Of a stretch of DNA of 35,733 nt, positions 7,681-16,122 are shown in pieces. The notes beneath the pieces are model-generated. The model had not been told where the DNA came from, did not search any database, and saw only the letters and a program-made list of their open reading frames with translations. The stretch covers positions 191,088 to 226,820 of the forward strand of contig JAGCUR010000018.1 of the NCBI GenBank assembly GCA_017962745.1, written 5' to 3'. The position numbers were made by a program, and so were the translations under genes. This DNA is from Bacilli bacterium (lineage in GTDB: Bacteria; Bacillota_I; Bacilli_A; ML615J-28; CAG-698). Every line of letters starts with the position of its first letter. Position 1 is the first letter of the stretch.

Positions 7681-8433
7681 ATGGATAGTAAATATTATTC
7701 GTTAGGTGATATTATTAAATCGTTGCCTAAAAAGAAAAATAGTAGAAGCTCACTTTGGGTAAAAATAATAGTTAGAAAAATATCATTTATATTTACGTAT
7801 GTGTTTGTAAATTTGAGGGTATCTCCGTGGCTTGCTTCGGTTTTTTCTGCTATAATTGCTTTCATAGGTTCTGCTTTTTTATGTATAGATAATCAAATTT
7901 TTAGAATAGTAGGTGTTATATTAATACAACTGTGGCTTGTTTTTGATTGTGTTGATGGAAATATTGCTAGAGTGACAAAAAAATGCTCGGAAATGGGTGA
8001 TTTTATTGACACGTTAAGTGGATATGTTATTTCTGCATTTAGTCTACTTGGAATAGGAATCGCAGCATATCACACTACTTCTTTTGATCTTTTTAAAGAA
8101 AACTTTTACTTGATAGTTTTTGGCGCTCTTGGTTGTATTGGAAATATATTAGCGAGAGTTGTTCACCAAAACTATATGGTTACAATATTAAAACTAAACA
8201 ACAACAATATTCATGCTTATAATCCTGATGAAGATGTAGAAAAAGATAAAGGCTTAGGTTATATTAGAAGTAGAATTGATAAGGAAATAGGAATATCAGG
8301 AATTTTTATGCCATTGTTGATTTTGGCTGCTATTTTTGGATATTATGATTTATTTGTTATTGCATATGGGACTTTTTTCTTTTTGTCATCTTTATTTATT
8401 CTATTTTATTATGCTATGAAAAGTAGAAAATAG
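7681..8433 (+). CDS. CDP-alcohol phosphatidyltransferase-like membrane protein with altered active site
   Basis: A 250-residue integral membrane protein of the CDP-AP family, which moves a phospho-alcohol group from a CDP-linked donor. The signature region VFDCVDGNIARV-to-GDFIDTLSGY gives D89, D92-G93, A96-R97, G106 and D110. The last aspartate of the usual GxxxDxxxD element, the proposed general base, is glycine here (G114, in TLSGY). Several hydrophobic helices follow. ATG 7681 (MDSKYY) is preferred: AAGGATGG lies about 8 nt upstream, whereas ATG 7660 is inside the previous gene. The cytidylyltransferase encoded at 14511 could supply the CDP-activated substrate. The missing aspartate may mean a divergent capsule-specific subgroup, another acceptor, or an inactive protein. 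Confidence 0.82.
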   Translation: MDSKYYSLGDIIKSLPKKKNSRSSLWVKIIVRKISFIFTYVFVNLRVSPWLASVFSAIIAFIGSAFLCIDNQIFRIVGVILIQLWLVFDCVDGNIARVTKKCSEMGDFIDTLSGYVISAFSLLGIGIAAYHTTSFDLFKENFYLIVFGALGCIGNILARVVHQNYMVTILKLNNNNIHAYNPDEDVEKDKGLGYIRSRIDKEIGISGIFMPLLILAAIFGYYDLFVIAYGTFFFLSSLFILFYYAMKSRK

Positions 8434-8457
8434 TTTTTTAATTGGAGTGTCAATAAA

Positions 8458-9663
8458 ATGAATTTGTTGTATATAAGCAGTTTTATGTTTAATCAAGATG
8501 GTGATTTCATTTATGGTTTACCATCATGTTCTGATGCTTTCTTTCAAAAGTATTTAGATGTTTTTGATAGAATTACCGTTATTGGGAATCCTTTTAAAAG
8601 TTATTTAGATAAGAATAATTTAGTTAAAATTCAAGATAAGAGAATAAATATTATTATAGTCCCTAATAATACTAGACCAAAAGATTTTAAAAATGATAGA
8701 CTGATAAAAAAAGTTTTAAATTTTGAAATAAATAAAGCGGAAGCAATATTAATTAAGCCCGCATCTAGAAAGGGAATGATGGCTATAAGCATTTCAAACC
8801 AGTTAAATAAACCATATATGATTGAAATGACTGGCGATTTAGCAAATGCATTACAAAAAAGCGATAGTTTGGTAAAAAAAATATATTCTCCAATTATTTA
8901 TCATAAAATAAGAAAATCAATAAAAAAATGTGGATACGGATTGTACGTCAGTACTAATTATTTACAAAAAAGATATCCAATTAAAGGGATTCAGTGTGGC
9001 TGTTCTGACGTTGTTTTAGTTAACGATCCATCTTTTGATTTAAGTAAGAGAATAGAAAGAAATAAAAATATTTATTCCAATTTTTTAAAAGGTGAAATTA
9101 TTAATATAGCATTGATTGGTTTTTATCAAGGAAAATTAAAAGGTGTAGATGTTGCGATTAAATCACTATCGAAACTACCCGAATTTTATCATCTATCTAT
9201 TTTAGGAAATGGCACTGAAGAAAATAGAAAAAAATGGTTTAACTTTGCTAAAAAAAATGGTGTTAATCCAGTACGCGTTCATTTTCCGACTCCTCTGGCA
9301 AACACTTCTGAAGTATTAACTTGGCTTGATTCAATCGATTTTTTGGTTCACCCCACTTTAAGTGAAGGATTTGGAAGATGCGTTGCAGAGGCAATGTCAA
9401 GAGGTGTAGTTTGTTTTGCAACAAATATTTGCACGATGCCAGAGTTATTACCAACCAATTGTTTGCACAAGATTAGAAAGTATAAAGATTTGTCTCGCCT
9501 TATATTGATGTTTTCAAAAAACATTAATTTAATGAATGAAACGTCTATTATTAATTATAAGAAATCGAAAGATTATGAATTCTCTGTTTTAACCGAGAGA
9601 AGGAATAAATTTTTGAATTCATTTAAAAATTATTGTGAATCATTTAATTCTAAAGAGGAATAA
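8458..9663 (+). CDS. GT-B glycosyltransferase, family 4-like
   Basis: A 401-residue protein starting MNLLYISSFMFNQDGD, with a GT-B C-terminal domain: NIALIGFYQGKLKGVDVAIKSLSKL (split: IGFYQGKLKGVDVAI), LSILGNGTEE, then DFLVHPTLSEGFGRCVAEAMSRGV. In that last segment the two glutamates of the E-x7-E motif (EGFGRCVAE) contact the donor sugar nucleotide. The loop after it (CFATNICTMPELL) is the usual GT4 position for a G-x-PE motif, here TMPELL. TGGAG sits about 13 nt before the ATG. It follows the CDP-AP-like gene by 24 nt and precedes the polymerase by 3 nt. Donor and acceptor are unknown. It presumably adds a later sugar of the repeat unit. Confidence 0.82.
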   Translation: MNLLYISSFMFNQDGDFIYGLPSCSDAFFQKYLDVFDRITVIGNPFKSYLDKNNLVKIQDKRINIIIVPNNTRPKDFKNDRLIKKVLNFEINKAEAILIKPASRKGMMAISISNQLNKPYMIEMTGDLANALQKSDSLVKKIYSPIIYHKIRKSIKKCGYGLYVSTNYLQKRYPIKGIQCGCSDVVLVNDPSFDLSKRIERNKNIYSNFLKGEIINIALIGFYQGKLKGVDVAIKSLSKLPEFYHLSILGNGTEENRKKWFNFAKKNGVNPVRVHFPTPLANTSEVLTWLDSIDFLVHPTLSEGFGRCVAEAMSRGVVCFATNICTMPELLPTNCLHKIRKYKDLSRLILMFSKNINLMNETSIINYKKSKDYEFSVLTERRNKFLNSFKNYCESFNSKEE

Positions 9664-9666
9664 TAT

Positions 9667-10938
9667 ATGTTTTCAATTGTTTCTTATGCCATATTGATTA
9701 TTTTTGCTATTTTCTCTTTCATTAAACCAAAGTATTCTTTTGTCTTTGTATTATTTATAGTCGCATTTGGTTCATTTTTCGATTATTATACATTTGAATA
9801 TGCAAAATTTATTTCATTATTAATAATACTTGTTGCTATGTTGATTGATGCGGCTAGGAATGATGAGATTAATATGTACATAATTATTTTTGATTTAATT
9901 GTTGTAATGAAAGAATTAGTTTGTTTTGCTATTGGAATTTCAGATCTTAATCAACTAATAATGTCGATTTATGTGTACGCAATTATATTCTCAATTTGTT
10001 ATTTTGGTTTTCGCAGTTTCAAGAGAAATAAAGTTGACATATTAAATGTCATGAAATGCTTTTTTATAATTTGTTTTTTAATACAATTATATAGAACGTT
10101 TTTTGACTATACTTTCTTTGGAGTTAAGCCATATGAGTTCGAAAGAATAGGCTCATTAGCTGACGCTTATGATTTTGGTGGTAGATACTTCAGACCATCT
10201 AGTCTTGAGTCCCCTATTGTGTATTCTGTGCAATGTGGCTTAATATTTGGGTTTATTTTGTTTAAAGAAGGAATAAATCGTAAATCTATTTTCTGGTTGC
10301 TTGCTATAATAATTAGTATAATTTTGACTAAATCTAGAACTGGTATGCTAATAGTAATTGCTTTAGTTTTAGTTTATTCAGTAATTACAAAGAAAATAAT
10401 TTTCCCATTGTTTATAGTTTTTACTGGAGCAATCCTTTTATTTGCTTTGGGATATGGTAATACATTTATGTCTATTTTTGATTTTTCTAGTGAAACGTAT
10501 GCACGTCGCATAACTAGTATTCAAAATACTATTTCCACCATAAAATCTTTTAATTTAGTTGATATATTATTTGGAAGAGGATACGGAATTGCTGGATATA
10601 TACAAGATGATTTATCTGTTTCAGTTTATGCAGAGAACTTTTATTTAGCATTAATAGTTAATAGTGGCTTTTTATCATTTTGTTTATTTATACTATACTC
10701 TCTTATTTCAATAGCAAAGGGAATGAAAAGTAAAAATAGGATAATTTGGTTATTTATTGCAATATTAATGTCTAATTATTTTGCTATAAGTCTTCTTTGT
10801 TATTCTATTCAAATTTTCTTTTGGTTTTTTTCTTTTGAATTACTAAATTCGAAAAGAGAAAAAGAGAAAAATGCTAGATTTATAGCTAAAGTGAGGAGTT
10901 TTTCAAACTATGAAAATACTATTTGTGAGCTACGATAA
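9667..10938 (+). CDS. wzy: Wzy-type O-antigen/capsule polymerase
   Basis: A 423-residue, strongly hydrophobic protein with about ten to twelve predicted membrane helices and few polar stretches. One long extracytoplasmic loop sits around residues 150-180 (contains GSLADAYDFGGRYFRPSS). A second region, KSRTGMLIVIALVLVYS (about 220-240), carries the SRTG-type motif typical of the Wzy_C/O-antigen ligase family. Wzy polymerases join lipid-linked repeat units on the outer face of the membrane after flipping. Primary sequence is poorly conserved in this family, so the call rests on topology, the SRTG motif and the position beside the flippase gene. AAAGAGGAATAAT precedes the ATG. The 3' end overlaps the next gene by 29 bp. 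Confidence 0.82.
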   Translation: MFSIVSYAILIIFAIFSFIKPKYSFVFVLFIVAFGSFFDYYTFEYAKFISLLIILVAMLIDAARNDEINMYIIIFDLIVVMKELVCFAIGISDLNQLIMSIYVYAIIFSICYFGFRSFKRNKVDILNVMKCFFIICFLIQLYRTFFDYTFFGVKPYEFERIGSLADAYDFGGRYFRPSSLESPIVYSVQCGLIFGFILFKEGINRKSIFWLLAIIISIILTKSRTGMLIVIALVLVYSVITKKIIFPLFIVFTGAILLFALGYGNTFMSIFDFSSETYARRITSIQNTISTIKSFNLVDILFGRGYGIAGYIQDDLSVSVYAENFYLALIVNSGFLSFCLFILYSLISIAKGMKSKNRIIWLFIAILMSNYFAISLLCYSIQIFFWFFSFELLNSKREKEKNARFIAKVRSFSNYENTICELR

Positions 10939-11935
10939 TAGAAATATGAATATTGGATCTTTTGAACGCTTTGATTATGTTGGAAATGACTGCGTTATGT
11001 TGCATTTACATACTGATATTAATGAAAAAGATATATTAGCTCGTTTTAAAAAAAAGCTACGTATAAGTAATAGATATTTTTATAGTAAAATGTTTAAAGA
11101 AAACGAATGTATTCTCGATAAGTTTTTTAAAGAAGAAAAACCAGATATATTGTATGTATATAGGGGAAGCCAGTTTTCGAGTGAAACAATTAAACGATAT
11201 TCGAAAGAGTGCACTACAGTTTTACATCTTACCGATTCGATTCAAAGATATCAAGAATGGCTTTGTTGCGTAAAAGAGTATGATTATGTATTTACTTTTG
11301 AAAAAACAGATGTTGATTTTCTTAGAGAAAAAGGAATTAAATCTTTGTTTATTCCTGGGAGTTCAAATTGTTGTTCTTTTTATGATCTGCATATAAATAA
11401 AACAATAGACGTTTCATTTCTTGGCTCAATGTATAAAGAGAGAAGAATATTTCTTGAAAGACTTGCTATTGATTTAAAAAACTATAATCTTGTTTTTGTC
11501 GGAAAATATGCAAGTATTAAGAATCCTATAATATTTTTAAAATATATATTCAACAAGAGAATAAGAAAAGCTTTTGTAAATAAAAACATTAGTGCTAGCG
11601 AAGCAAATGTTTTATATAATAAAAGTCATATAGTTATTAATATGATTCATGAACAATCTAAATGTGGATGGAATGGTAAAATGATTGATATTATTTTTAG
11701 CGGTGCGTTTCAAATAGTTAATTCAAATTTATTAATAAAAGAGGAGTTTGGAAACAAGATAGTGTGTTTTAAAAACTACAATGATTTATTAGAAAAAATA
11801 AAATATTATTTGAAACATGAAAAAGAAGCTGATTCAATAAAAAAATCAGCTTATGAATATGCAATTAGTAGATTTGATGATAAAATATTATTTTCTAAAA
11901 TTATTAATATTATTAAAGGAGATAATAGTCAATGA
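10910..11935 (+). CDS. CgeB-like glycosyltransferase (Glyco_trans_1_2 type)
   Basis: A 341-residue GT-B-like protein. The N-terminal half begins MKILFVSYDNRNMN and includes KPDILYVYRGSQF and VLHLTDS. The C-terminal half has DVSFLGSMYKERRIFLE, SEANVLYNKSHIVINMIHEQ, an acceptor/donor loop GWNGKMIDIIFSGAFQIV, and the terminal helix SAYEYAISRFDDKILFSKII typical of the CgeB/PF13524 group. In these enzymes the usual EGFG motif is replaced by the R-x-FE/GAF region, as seen here. GAGGAG lies 12 nt before the ATG. Its start is inside the end of wzy and its stop overlaps the flippase ATG (ATGA), so translation is tightly coupled. Substrates are unknown. Confidence 0.75.
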   Translation: MKILFVSYDNRNMNIGSFERFDYVGNDCVMLHLHTDINEKDILARFKKKLRISNRYFYSKMFKENECILDKFFKEEKPDILYVYRGSQFSSETIKRYSKECTTVLHLTDSIQRYQEWLCCVKEYDYVFTFEKTDVDFLREKGIKSLFIPGSSNCCSFYDLHINKTIDVSFLGSMYKERRIFLERLAIDLKNYNLVFVGKYASIKNPIIFLKYIFNKRIRKAFVNKNISASEANVLYNKSHIVINMIHEQSKCGWNGKMIDIIFSGAFQIVNSNLLIKEEFGNKIVCFKNYNDLLEKIKYYLKHEKEADSIKKSAYEYAISRFDDKILFSKIINIIKGDNSQ

Positions 11936-13392
11936 ATACTAATAGTATTGATAAAAAAAGAAATATAGTGTGGAGTTTCTTGAAGCAGTATAGTTCGTAT
12001 GCAATTAAGGTTCTAGTTCAAGTAATATTGGCTAGATTGTTACTACCATCAGATTTTGGTGTAATAGCAATTGTACTTGCAGTTATTTCCTTAGCCGAAA
12101 CTATTTCTGCCAGTGGTTTGGGAACAGCTTTAATTCAAAAAAATGATGCAGAAATCAAAGATTATGCAACTGTGTTAACCGCTTCACTTGTTTTCTCTAG
12201 TGTAATATACTTACTTCTTTTTTTGTTTGCACCATTAATCTCATCCTACTATGATAATCAAATACTTACGCCTATTTTGAGAGTTTATGGAATTGCTATT
12301 TTTATTCAATCTTATGCCTCTGTTCAAAGTGCTTTTGTTATAAAAAAGTTTAAATTTAAGCAAATTTTTTTGGCGACCTTATTTAGCACACTTATTTCTG
12401 GAACTATTTCAATAGTCCTTGCTATTAAAGGATTTGGATTATGGGCTCTTGTTGTTCAAGGATTATTATCTAGTATTTTCATTGTTATTTTATTACACAT
12501 CTTAGTTCCTTGGGTTCCTCATATTGGTTTTGATAAGACGCGTTTTAAATCTTTGTTTTCTTTTTCATGGAAGGTTTTACTATCTTCACTCACTGGGAAA
12601 ATTCTTGAAGAGTCTTATAATTTAACAATTGGAAAAATTTATGGTGAAGATGTTTTAGGATATTATAAGCAAGGTAATTCATATGCAGGAGCTGTTTTAG
12701 GGCAAGCAAGAAGTGCACTGGAATCTGTAATGTTTCCAATTTATACCTCATTGCAAAATGACTCTGATTCACTAAAATTAGAAATCAAGAAAATGACAAA
12801 TTTATCTACGTTTATTGTTTTTCCAATGGCATTTGGATTAGCCGCAATTTCCAAAACTTTTATTTCAGTAATATTGACTGATAAATGGCTTCCATGTTTG
12901 CTATTTCTTCGTCTCGAGTGTATCTTTTATGGAACATTACCGATTGCATCTTCGCTTGGAAATGCAATGACGGCAATAGGAAGAAGTGATGTGAGTTTAA
13001 AAATTGAAATTACGAAGTTGGTATTGACTATTGTGTGTATCCTTTGTTTGCATAATGCATCTGTTGAATTGTTATGTATTGTAAGAGTAATTATTGCTTT
13101 AGCCGTTACTATATGTAGTAGTTTCATATCTGGAAAACTATTAAATTATGGATTTTTTGAATTGATAAAAGATATTTATAAGCCTTTTTTGTTTTCATTA
13201 ATAATGGGAAGCAGTTGCTTTCTAGTGTCATTTCTAGATATCAATTATGTGCTTATTTTAATAATACAAGTACTTGCTGGTATTTTAATATATTTAGTAT
13301 TGTCATTATTATTTATGAGAGATTCTCTTTTTGAAATTAAAAATATTTTTATTAAAAAGAAATATGAAGAACAGACAGAATCAATTGAGTAA
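11932..13392 (+). CDS. wzx: Wzx-type oligosaccharide flippase
   Basis: A 486-residue polytopic membrane protein of the MOP superfamily (Polysacc_synt) that flips undecaprenyl-linked repeat units across the membrane. The N-terminal amphipathic start with NIVWSFLKQYSSYAIKVLVQVILARLL, then LPSDFGVIAIV and SGLGTALIQK, are characteristic of the WzxC/TuaB-like subgroup. About fourteen hydrophobic segments can be traced through to the C-terminus, which ends in a charged tail. AAAGGAG precedes the ATG at normal spacing, and the four-base overlap (ATGA) with the upstream glycosyltransferase shows it belongs to the same operon. It is the last gene before a 222-base gap, so it likely closes the first assembly block. 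Confidence 0.88.
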   Translation: MNTNSIDKKRNIVWSFLKQYSSYAIKVLVQVILARLLLPSDFGVIAIVLAVISLAETISASGLGTALIQKNDAEIKDYATVLTASLVFSSVIYLLLFLFAPLISSYYDNQILTPILRVYGIAIFIQSYASVQSAFVIKKFKFKQIFLATLFSTLISGTISIVLAIKGFGLWALVVQGLLSSIFIVILLHILVPWVPHIGFDKTRFKSLFSFSWKVLLSSLTGKILEESYNLTIGKIYGEDVLGYYKQGNSYAGAVLGQARSALESVMFPIYTSLQNDSDSLKLEIKKMTNLSTFIVFPMAFGLAAISKTFISVILTDKWLPCLLFLRLECIFYGTLPIASSLGNAMTAIGRSDVSLKIEITKLVLTIVCILCLHNASVELLCIVRVIIALAVTICSSFISGKLLNYGFFELIKDIYKPFLFSLIMGSSCFLVSFLDINYVLILIIQVLAGILIYLVLSLLFMRDSLFEIKNIFIKKKYEEQTESIE

Positions 13393-13485
13393 ATACATAT
13401 TTATTAATAATGCTACTAATAATCAAATAATACTTTTACATGAAATGTTTCAATAATATATTATAACTTCAAAAAAATATAAGTT

Positions 13486-13514
13486 TTGTTTGTTGTAAGC
13501 ATTATAAGTATTAT
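13486..13514 (+). promoter_or_regulatory. Possible sigma-A promoter in the rmlA leader
   Basis: TTGTTT (13486-13491) and TATTAT (13509-13514) are separated by 17 bp, a fair match to -35/-10 elements. The DNA is so AT-rich that chance matches are likely. The 222-base gap after the flippase is the only sizeable gap here, so a promoter within it is expected. Confidence 0.3.
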
Positions 13515-13571
13515 TTTTGTTAATAACAGTAAATAATAGAATAATAAAGTGAAGGGAGATGCGATATATTT

Positions 13572-13592
13572 CATAAGATTTGAAATCTTATG
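13572..13592 (+). promoter_or_regulatory. Perfect palindrome in the rmlA leader (operator or RNA hairpin)
   Basis: CATAAGATTT (13572-13581) and its exact complement (13583-13592) flank a single G, giving a 21-bp odd-length palindrome 22 nt before the rmlA ATG. A one-base loop cannot form fully, so as RNA the stem would open to a small loop. As DNA it has the look of a dimer-bound operator. A clear Shine-Dalgarno (GAAGGGAG, 13551-13558) lies upstream of it, about 56 nt from the ATG. The rest of the gap (13393-13614) holds only AT-rich sequence and the possible promoter. Confidence 0.45.
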
Positions 13593-13614
13593 TTTATATT
13601 AAATATGTTTAATT

Positions 13615-14490
13615 ATGAAAGGTATAATATTAGCTGGTGGGAAAGGAACTAGACTTTATCCTATAACAAAAGCGGTATCTAAACAATTATTGCCAATTTT
13701 TGATAAACCGATGATTTATTATCCGATTTCAATTTTAATGTTGGCTTCCATAAAAGATATTTTGATTATTTCTAGCCCTGAAGCTATTGATAGTTATAAA
13801 ACTCTTTTTGGTAATGGATCGCAATTAGGAATTAATATTGAATATGCCATTCAAAAAGAGGCGAGGGGGCTTGCTGATGCATTTATTATTGGAGAAAAGT
13901 TTATTTCTAACGACAGAGTTTGTCTAATTTTAGGAGATAATATTTTTTATGGGCCAAATATGACACAAATGCTCAAAGATGCGATGCTACATGAGGATGG
14001 TGCTGTTATTTTTGGCTATGCTGTAAAAAACCCAGTTGAATTTGGAGTGGTTGAATTTGACAAGAATGGTAATGTCTTATCGTTAGAGGAAAAACCAGAG
14101 CATCCTAAATCTGATTATGCTATTCCGGGGTTATATTTTTATGATAACAATGTAGTAACTATTGCAAAGAATGTTAAGCCTTCATCAAGGGGCGAAATTG
14201 AAATTACATCTATAAATGAGGAGTATTTAAAAAATAATAAACTTTACGTTTCTATAATGGGAAGAGGTATGACTTGGCTAGATACAGGAACGCCTTCTGG
14301 AATGATAAAAGCAAGTGAATTTGTTCAAACTATACAAGAAAGACAAGGTTTTTATATATCTTGCATAGAAGAAATTGCTTGGAGAAGAGGATTTATTGAC
14401 ACTGAGCAATTGTTAAAGCTTGGTATTGATTTAGAAAAAACAGATTACGGTCAATATCTTATTTCACTGGCAAAAGAGGGCAAAAAATAG
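13615..14490 (+). CDS. rmlA: Glucose-1-phosphate thymidylyltransferase RmlA
   Basis: This enzyme makes dTDP-glucose from dTTP and glucose-1-phosphate, the first step of dTDP-deoxysugar synthesis. All hallmarks are present in 291 residues, the usual length: the nucleotide loop GGKGTRLYPIT (8-18), KQLLPIFDKPMIYYP (23-37), the metal-binding Asp in LILGDN (D108), EEKP (158-161), and WLDTG with its second metal-binding Asp (D223). The C-terminal CIEEIAWRRGFID (250-262) and DYGQYLISL close the family pattern. The start is fixed by alignment of MKGIILAGG, although no Shine-Dalgarno lies at normal distance. It heads a five-gene run ending in the regulator at 16862. RmlC and RmlB are encoded about 16 kb downstream. 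Confidence 0.96.
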   Translation: MKGIILAGGKGTRLYPITKAVSKQLLPIFDKPMIYYPISILMLASIKDILIISSPEAIDSYKTLFGNGSQLGINIEYAIQKEARGLADAFIIGEKFISNDRVCLILGDNIFYGPNMTQMLKDAMLHEDGAVIFGYAVKNPVEFGVVEFDKNGNVLSLEEKPEHPKSDYAIPGLYFYDNNVVTIAKNVKPSSRGEIEITSINEEYLKNNKLYVSIMGRGMTWLDTGTPSGMIKASEFVQTIQERQGFYISCIEEIAWRRGFIDTEQLLKLGIDLEKTDYGQYLISLAKEGKK

Positions 14491-14510
14491 AATGATGGAG
14501 ATAATAAAGT

Positions 14511-14936
14511 ATGAATAAAGTAATAGGATATACATCTGGAGTTTATGATATGTTTCATATAGGACATTTGAATATATTAAAAAAAGCGAAAGAGCAATGT
14601 GACTATTTAATTGTTGGCGTTTCTACAGATGAAGTCGTAGAAAATAATAAGAATAAAAAACCAATCATTCCTTTTGATCAAAGATCGTTAATTGTTGAAG
14701 CTATTAAATATGTTGATTTAGTTATTCCTCAAGATAGATATGATATTGAAGGTAAAATTGAAACTGTTATAAAATACAAAGTCAATAAATTGTTTGTTGG
14801 TTCTGATTGGAAAGGAACGCAAAAATGGAAAAAAATTGAAAGTGAGTTGTCGAAGATTGGATGTGAAGTTGTATATCTTCCACATACTGATGGAATAAGT
14901 AGTACAATTTTAAGAAATAAAATTGAGTCTGATTAA
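14511..14936 (+). CDS. Glycerol-3-phosphate cytidylyltransferase-like (TagD/GCT) enzyme
   Basis: A 141-residue single-domain nucleotidyltransferase that joins CTP and a phospho-alcohol, most likely glycerol-3-phosphate, to give a CDP-alcohol. It shows the HIGH motif (H16-IGH19 in YDMFHIGHLNILKKAK), the segment IVGVSTDE, FVGSDWKGTQKW around residue 105, and the C-terminal ISSTILR (129-135), which corresponds to the RTxGISTT region of TagD. Length equals that of TagD/GCT proteins. CDP-glycerol, or another CDP-alcohol, made here could be used by the CDP-AP-like protein at 7681. A typical CDP-glycerol glycerophosphotransferase (TagB/F) is not present in the window. GGAG lies about 12 nt before the ATG. 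Close relatives accept ethanolamine phosphate or other alcohols, so the substrate is not certain. Confidence 0.82.
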   Translation: MNKVIGYTSGVYDMFHIGHLNILKKAKEQCDYLIVGVSTDEVVENNKNKKPIIPFDQRSLIVEAIKYVDLVIPQDRYDIEGKIETVIKYKVNKLFVGSDWKGTQKWKKIESELSKIGCEVVYLPHTDGISSTILRNKIESD

Positions 14937-14948
14937 AAATTTTACTGA

Positions 14949-14990
14949 AAGGAGATAGAATTGGCATAAATTAATTCTATGTAATTTAAA
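14949..14990 (+). promoter_or_regulatory. Ribosome-binding site separated from its start by a hairpin
   Basis: A strong Shine-Dalgarno (AAGGAGA, 14949-14955) lies 35 nt from the ATG at 14991, too far for direct use. A hairpin, TAGAATT (14956-14962) with AATTCTA (14973-14979), exactly fills the gap and leaves 11 nt to the ATG. Folding would bring the two into working distance. The rmlA leader shows a similar order of Shine-Dalgarno, palindrome and ATG. Confidence 0.4.
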
Positions 14991-16121
14991 ATGAAAATTC
15001 AAGTATTAAAACCAAAATTTCATGTTGAAGAATGTCTAGATCAAGTTCGAGAATGTCTAGAAAAAGGTTGGACAGGTATGGGTTTCAAGACCGTTGAGTT
15101 TGAAGAAGCTTGGAAAAAATATACAGGTCATAAATTTGCGTATTATCTGAATTCAAATACAGTTGGATTACATTTAGCTGTAAAAATTTTAAAAATGAGT
15201 AATGGTTGGAATGATGGAGATGAAATTATATCAACACCAATTACATTTGTATCCACAAACCATGCTATTATGTATGAAAACTTGAAACCAATATTTGCTG
15301 ATGTTGATGAGTATTTATGTTTAGATCCAGTAGATATGGAAAAGAAAATTAGTAAAAAAACTAAAGCTGTAATCTTTGTTGGTTATGGTGGAAGAGTCGG
15401 ACAACTTGATAAAATTATAGCTATTTGTAAAAAGCATAATCTTAAACTAATTTTAGATGCAGCACATATGTCTGGAACTAAAGTGAATGGAGTATGTCCA
15501 GGAACTTGGGAGGGAATAGATGTTTCAGTCTATTCTTATCAAGCGGTTAAAAATTTAGCTACAGGAGATTCTGGATGTATTTGTTGGGCTGATGAAGCAT
15601 CACATAATCTTACAAAGATGTTAGCATGGTGTGGTATTAATAAAGATACATATGCAAGAAGTAACAAAGGCACATATGCATGGAAATATGATGTTGATTA
15701 TGTCGGATATAAATATAATGGAAATGCTATAATGGCTGCAATTGCATTAACACAATTGAAATATCTAGATGAAGAAAACGAAAGAAGAAGAGAAATCGTA
15801 CAAATGTATAATGAGGGCTTCAAGAATAACTCACTTATTAAGATTATTCCTGCTCCATTTGCTGATGAATGTTCATATCATTTATATGAATTAGTTGTGC
15901 CTGACCGCGAGGCTCTTTTGGATTTTTTAAGTAGTAACGATATTAATTGCGGTGTTCATTATAGAGATAATACAGAATATAGTGTTTATAAATACGGAAA
16001 TGGGACTTGTCCAAAAGCGCATGAAATTAGTCAACATTTAATTACGATGCCATTACATATGTGGCTTACTAATGATGAAGTTAGACTAATAATTCAAAAA
16101 GTAAATGAGTTTGTAAAATAA
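14991..16121 (+). CDS. DegT/DnrJ/EryC1/StrS-family PLP sugar aminotransferase (second)
   Basis: A 376-residue PLP enzyme aminating a nucleotide-linked keto sugar. The PLP-binding aspartate is in LILDAAHMSG (D156), and the Schiff-base lysine in YSYQAVKNLATGDSG (K187). The C-terminal INCGVHYRDNTEYSVY is the family substrate-binding loop. It differs clearly from the aminotransferase at 4565 and so should act on another sugar. Its place after rmlA and before a hexapeptide acetyltransferase suggests a dTDP-3-amino or dTDP-4-amino-deoxysugar that is then N-acetylated, as for Fuc3NAc, Qui3NAc or Qui4NAc. The QdtA/FdtA-type ketoisomerase needed for the 3-amino sugars is not seen, which slightly favours a 4-amino product. 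It ends one base before the next gene. Confidence 0.85.
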   Translation: MKIQVLKPKFHVEECLDQVRECLEKGWTGMGFKTVEFEEAWKKYTGHKFAYYLNSNTVGLHLAVKILKMSNGWNDGDEIISTPITFVSTNHAIMYENLKPIFADVDEYLCLDPVDMEKKISKKTKAVIFVGYGGRVGQLDKIIAICKKHNLKLILDAAHMSGTKVNGVCPGTWEGIDVSVYSYQAVKNLATGDSGCICWADEASHNLTKMLAWCGINKDTYARSNKGTYAWKYDVDYVGYKYNGNAIMAAIALTQLKYLDEENERRREIVQMYNEGFKNNSLIKIIPAPFADECSYHLYELVVPDREALLDFLSSNDINCGVHYRDNTEYSVYKYGNGTCPKAHEISQHLITMPLHMWLTNDEVRLIIQKVNEFVK

Positions 16122-16122
16122 A

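Noticed and set aside
13560-13577. Five-codon leader peptide ATG CGA TAT ATT TCA TAA before rmlA
   Set aside because: The Shine-Dalgarno touches the ATG directly (no spacing), and no run of regulatory codons is present.
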